In this document: piece after piece, positions 61,248 to 64,000 of the stretch
Position numbering within the stretch: position 1 is the first letter of the stretch
Layout of the letters: each line of letters opens with the position of its first letter
NCBI RefSeq assembly: GCF_006149005.1
Contig: NZ_VBSL01000013.1
Coordinates: 105,846-169,845, forward strand
Length of the DNA stretch: 64,000 bases
DNA from: Larkinella sp. C7
GTDB lineage: Bacteria > Bacteroidota > Bacteroidia > Cytophagales > Spirosomataceae
Reading direction: 5' to 3'
Notes under the pieces: generated by a model
Database searches by the model: none
The model's input: the letters and a program-made list of their open reading frames with translations, nothing else
Told to the model about the DNA's origin: nothing
Made by a program: the position numbers and the translations under genes

Positions 61248-62144
61248 ATGGAATTGCAAATAAGTAATATCTCCAAAACTTATCCCAACGGCGTTCAAGC
61301 GCTGAAGAACGTGACCCTTACTATCCCCAACGGCATGTATGGCCTTCTTGGACCGAACGGTGCCGGTAAGTCTACACTTATGCGAATCCTGGCCACCTTA
61401 CAAGAGCCAGACGCTGGAAGGATCAGTTTGGGGAACATCGATGTGGTGAATCAGAAGGACGAAGTGCGCAAGACCTTGGGCTATCTCCCCCAGGAGTTTG
61501 GCGTCTACCCGAAGGTAAGCGCCGAAAGTCTGTTGGATCATTTTGCCATTCTGAAAGGCATCACAACCCGCAGGTCCCGACAGGAGGTCGTCGAGGCACT
61601 CCTGCGGCAAACCAATCTCTGGGAGGTTCGCAAACAGAAACTCGGTGGCTATTCGGGGGGGATGCGCCAACGCTTCGGTGTCGCCGTAGCGCTGCTGGGC
61701 AATCCGAAGTTGATGATCGTGGACGAACCGACCGCCGGTCTGGATCCGGCCGAACGCGTACGCTTTCTGAATTTATTGAGTGAACTGGGCGAAAACAGCG
61801 TGGTGCTTCTCTCCACGCACATTGTGGAAGACGTGAGTGAGTTGTGCACCCGCATGGCCATCATCAACAGGGGCGAAATCGTACACGAGGCCGAACCGCT
61901 GAAGGCCATAGAAGGACTCAAAGGGAAGATCTGGCGGAAAATTGTCGAAAAAAGTCTCTTGCCGCAGGTGGAGCTGGAGCATAAAATCATTTCCACCAAA
62001 CTCCTGGGCGGACGCACGGTCGTCCACGTGTACAGCGGGGAAGAGCTGACTGGTTTTGAGTCGGTGCCGCCTGATCTGGAAGATGTTTACTTCAGCGCCA
62101 TGGCGGGTCATTACCCGCAACGAACTGGCCACCAACCGAAATAA
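61248..62144 (+). CDS. ABC transporter ATP-binding protein
   Basis: 298 residues. Walker A GLLGPNGAGKSTLMRIL (residues about 33-49), signature YSGGMRQRFGVAVALLGNPK, Walker B LMIVDEPTAGLDPAERVRFL and H-loop VVLLSTHIVEDVSELC. C-terminal extension of about 80 residues ends YPQRTGHQPK. It precedes the permease by 14 bp on the same strand, and the pair is of the ABC-2/M1-peptidase-fusion type. GC-richer than the genes to its left. Confidence 0.93.
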   Translation: MELQISNISKTYPNGVQALKNVTLTIPNGMYGLLGPNGAGKSTLMRILATLQEPDAGRISLGNIDVVNQKDEVRKTLGYLPQEFGVYPKVSAESLLDHFAILKGITTRRSRQEVVEALLRQTNLWEVRKQKLGGYSGGMRQRFGVAVALLGNPKLMIVDEPTAGLDPAERVRFLNLLSELGENSVVLLSTHIVEDVSELCTRMAIINRGEIVHEAEPLKAIEGLKGKIWRKIVEKSLLPQVELEHKIISTKLLGGRTVVHVYSGEELTGFESVPPDLEDVYFSAMAGHYPQRTGHQPK

Positions 62145-62158
62145 GACTATCCATAATC

Positions 62159-64000
62159 ATGAAGTTCCGGGAAATCTTTCGCTTTGAGTTCGCCTACCAG
62201 GTCCGCCGACCCTATTTCTGGCTCTTCTTTATTGTTCTGGTCTATTTGAATTTCCTGATGACCAGAGACCGGGCCGTCTCCGAGGCTCTTTTCGAGGAAT
62301 TTTTTATCAACTCACCATTTCTCATCGCAAATACCGCGGTATTTGGCGGCCTGATCTGGCTGATGATGGCCGCGGCCGTAGCCGGCGATGCGGCCGCACG
62401 GGATGCCGGGAGCCGAATGTATCCACTGATCTATACCACTTCCATCACCAGGGCCCAATATCTCGGCGGGCGTTTTTTGGCGGCATTCGTTCTCAATTCC
62501 CTGCTCCTGCTGGCCGTACAGGCGGGGATCCTGCTGGGCATCTACTTGCCGGGCGTGGATCCTGAGTTGATTGGCCCCTTCCGACCGGCTGCTTTTCTGA
62601 CCGCTTACGCCTTTCTATCATTGCCGAACGCGTTCGTGGCGACGGCATTTCAATTCGGGCTTGCCATCCAAAGCGGAAGGGCCATGGTCAGTTACTTCGG
62701 CAGTTTCATTCTCTTCTTCATGGGCTTTTTCGTGGCGTCTTTCCTACTTTATAAGCAGGGTCTTGGGGCACTATTGGACCCGATTGGAATTCGGTTCATC
62801 GTCGAAGACATTGCGCATTTGTGGACAACCGTTGAAAAGAAGGAGCGACTGCTTAACCTGGAGGGTATTGTCCTGACGAACCGTCTCCTGTGGCTTGGCG
62901 TTGGTCTGGTCACGGTCGCCGTTACCTATCTGGGTTTTCAATTCACTCATCGTTTGGGGAGCACGTCGCGGTGGACACGCCTGAGCCTTCCTTTCCGTAG
63001 CCTTAAGGCGGTCGGAAAGAATAGGAATACTATGTATTTGCCGGGGATCAGGGCCAGCACGTCAATCTGGGTTCCGAACAGCCCACGGACATTCGGCCTC
63101 GGCATGCACACCCGTCAGACGCTCACCCTGGCGTGGACGTCGTTCCAAACGATCGCGACGAGCTGGGCCGGACTTGCCCTGCTGACGGTTATCCCACTTC
63201 TGACCATTCCGGTGGTGGTCGATCAAATGGAATCCAACGGCGTTCCCCTGGTTCCCACGACCACGCGGGTCATCAGCGAGTTGACGGCTCCGCTGTCTGC
63301 CGAACTGAGCCGTTGGGTGATCATCCCGGCGCTCCTCATTTTCTTTGCCGGTGAACTGATCTGGCGGGAACGGGAAGCCGGGCTCGGCGAGATCACCGAC
63401 GCAATGCCGGGGTCTGAATGGGCACCGTTCCTGGGCAAATTCCTGGGGCTCGGACTTCTGCTCGTCGCCTTCACCACGCTGCAGATGTCCGCGGGCCTGT
63501 TCGCTCAAGCGATACTGGGTTACAATACGTTTGACGTAGCGTTATACCTGAAAATTCTCTTCGGACTTCAGCTTCCCGAATACCTCCTTTTCGCGCTGCT
63601 CATCCTGGTGATCCATGTGCTGGTGAACCAGAAGTACGTCGGTCACCTGGTGGCGACGATCACTTACGTTTTCATCACCCTCTCCTCCCTCTTTGGAGTC
63701 GATCATGATTTATTCGTCTACGGAGCTGGTCCGGGGTGGTCATATACGGAGATGCGCGGCTTCGGCCCTTCGATGGGTCCCTGGCTCTGGTTCAAGCTCT
63801 ACTGGGCGGCCTGGGCGGGGCTTCTGGCCGTCGTGGCGAGACTCCTCTGGGTACGCGGCAGGGAGGAGGCTCTCCGGTTTCGGCTCAAGGTGGCGAGGCG
63901 CCGTTTCGTCGGTTCAACGCCCTGGATGGCCGGAACGGCGGTGGTGCTCATCGTCGCACTCGGCGGATTCATTTTCTACAACACCAATGTCCTGAACCAG
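62159..64000 (+). CDS. ABC-2 permease (probably permease/M1 aminopeptidase fusion), cut by window edge
   Basis: 614 codons are in the window, start ATG 62159 (MKFREIFRFEFAYQVRRPYF), no stop before the edge. Hydrophobic helices: WLFFIVLVYLNFLMT, TAVFGGLIWLMMAAAVAGDA, FLAAFVLNSLLLLAVQAGIL, FGSFILFFMGFFVASFLLYK, WLGVGLVTVAVTYLGFQFTH, then a second set with GLALLTVIPLLTIPVVVDQM and IIPALLIFFAGELIWREREA. Large ABC-2 proteins of this kind in Bacteroidota carry an M1 aminopeptidase domain after the membrane part; the region near the edge (YTEMRGFGPSMGPWLWFKLY, then FYNTNVLNQ) fits that architecture. Forms the transporter with the ATPase just upstream. Confidence 0.85.
   Translation, partial: MKFREIFRFEFAYQVRRPYFWLFFIVLVYLNFLMTRDRAVSEALFEEFFINSPFLIANTAVFGGLIWLMMAAAVAGDAAARDAGSRMYPLIYTTSITRAQYLGGRFLAAFVLNSLLLLAVQAGILLGIYLPGVDPELIGPFRPAAFLTAYAFLSLPNAFVATAFQFGLAIQSGRAMVSYFGSFILFFMGFFVASFLLYKQGLGALLDPIGIRFIVEDIAHLWTTVEKKERLLNLEGIVLTNRLLWLGVGLVTVAVTYLGFQFTHRLGSTSRWTRLSLPFRSLKAVGKNRNTMYLPGIRASTSIWVPNSPRTFGLGMHTRQTLTLAWTSFQTIATSWAGLALLTVIPLLTIPVVVDQMESNGVPLVPTTTRVISELTAPLSAELSRWVIIPALLIFFAGELIWREREAGLGEITDAMPGSEWAPFLGKFLGLGLLLVAFTTLQMSAGLFAQAILGYNTFDVALYLKILFGLQLPEYLLFALLILVIHVLVNQKYVGHLVATITYVFITLSSLFGVDHDLFVYGAGPGWSYTEMRGFGPSMGPWLWFKLYWAAWAGLLAVVARLLWVRGREEALRFRLKVARRRFVGSTPWMAGTAVVLIVALGGFIFYNTNVLNQ

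Noticed and set aside
1..64000. CRISPR array or rRNA genes
   Set aside because: No regularly spaced direct repeats of 24-40 bp and no rRNA-like conserved stretch were seen.

Overview
The window comes from a Bacteroidota chromosome, most likely a Cytophagales/Spirosomataceae relative (Spirosoma- or Larkinella-like). This rests on gene content and signals: BT_3928-family and DUF1599 genes beside folP/cdaA, the parA-parB-DUF5683-dapB-lepB order, a hybrid two-component system with a C-terminal AraC domain, FG-GAP lipoproteins, and promoters of the TTTG-N20-TAnnTTTG type. It is an inference from sequence reading only; no database was searched.

Region 1 (about 1-38.1 kb) is ordinary core chromosome. 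It holds the end of an RND efflux operon (TolC-like protein plus adaptor); aroK, a BT_3928-family protein and a DUF1599 protein facing folP-cdaA; a Wzi-like protein and glf; a cytoplasmic-looking HtrA-type protease; two FG-GAP proteins; an RlmI-like methyltransferase; rpsT, radC, hisB; an NYN + cold-shock fusion overlapping pabB; a DEAD-box helicase with a long leader; a copper-monooxygenase-like lipoprotein; apaG and ung; the lepB-dapB-DUF5683-parB-parA operon; a radical SAM protein; ferritin; an FAD oxidoreductase; and a divergent Lrp/alanine dehydrogenase pair. Two copies of one AT-rich inverted repeat flank lepB.

Region 2 (about 38.2-49.9 kb) is an accessory island bounded by a broken IS3-type transposase on the left and an ISAon1-type remnant on the right. 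All intact genes are on the + strand: a large hybrid histidine kinase/AraC regulator, a YceI-like lipoprotein, a 460-residue protein with a recognisable Cry delta-endotoxin pore-forming domain and a jacalin-like C-terminus, a BNR/Asp-box beta-propeller lipoprotein, a shortened DUF418 membrane protein, a class 3 lipase lipoprotein and an MliC-like protein. Four of the exported proteins share an Asp-His pair just after the lipobox cysteine. A pair of direct repeats spaced two helical turns apart lies between the regulator and the first target gene. This regulator plus exported toxin/lipase set is the most interesting system in the window.

Region 3 (from 50.05 kb) is an integrated mobile element. 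It begins with a 52-nt 3' fragment of a tRNA-Thr(TGT) gene, followed at once by a tyrosine recombinase, an AT-rich unknown gene, an HTH protein, small unknown genes, a RepA-like RecA-fold ATPase, a cluster of GAACGAT repeats that could be an origin, and a DUF6371 primase-like protein. Further right are an M23 peptidase, small secreted proteins, a broken NUC1-type nuclease, a membrane protein/winged-helix regulator pair with a palindromic operator candidate, a remnant of a serine-hydrolase C-terminal domain, and an ABC transporter (ATPase plus a permease cut by the window edge). The right end of the element was not found, so whether the ABC genes belong to it is unknown.
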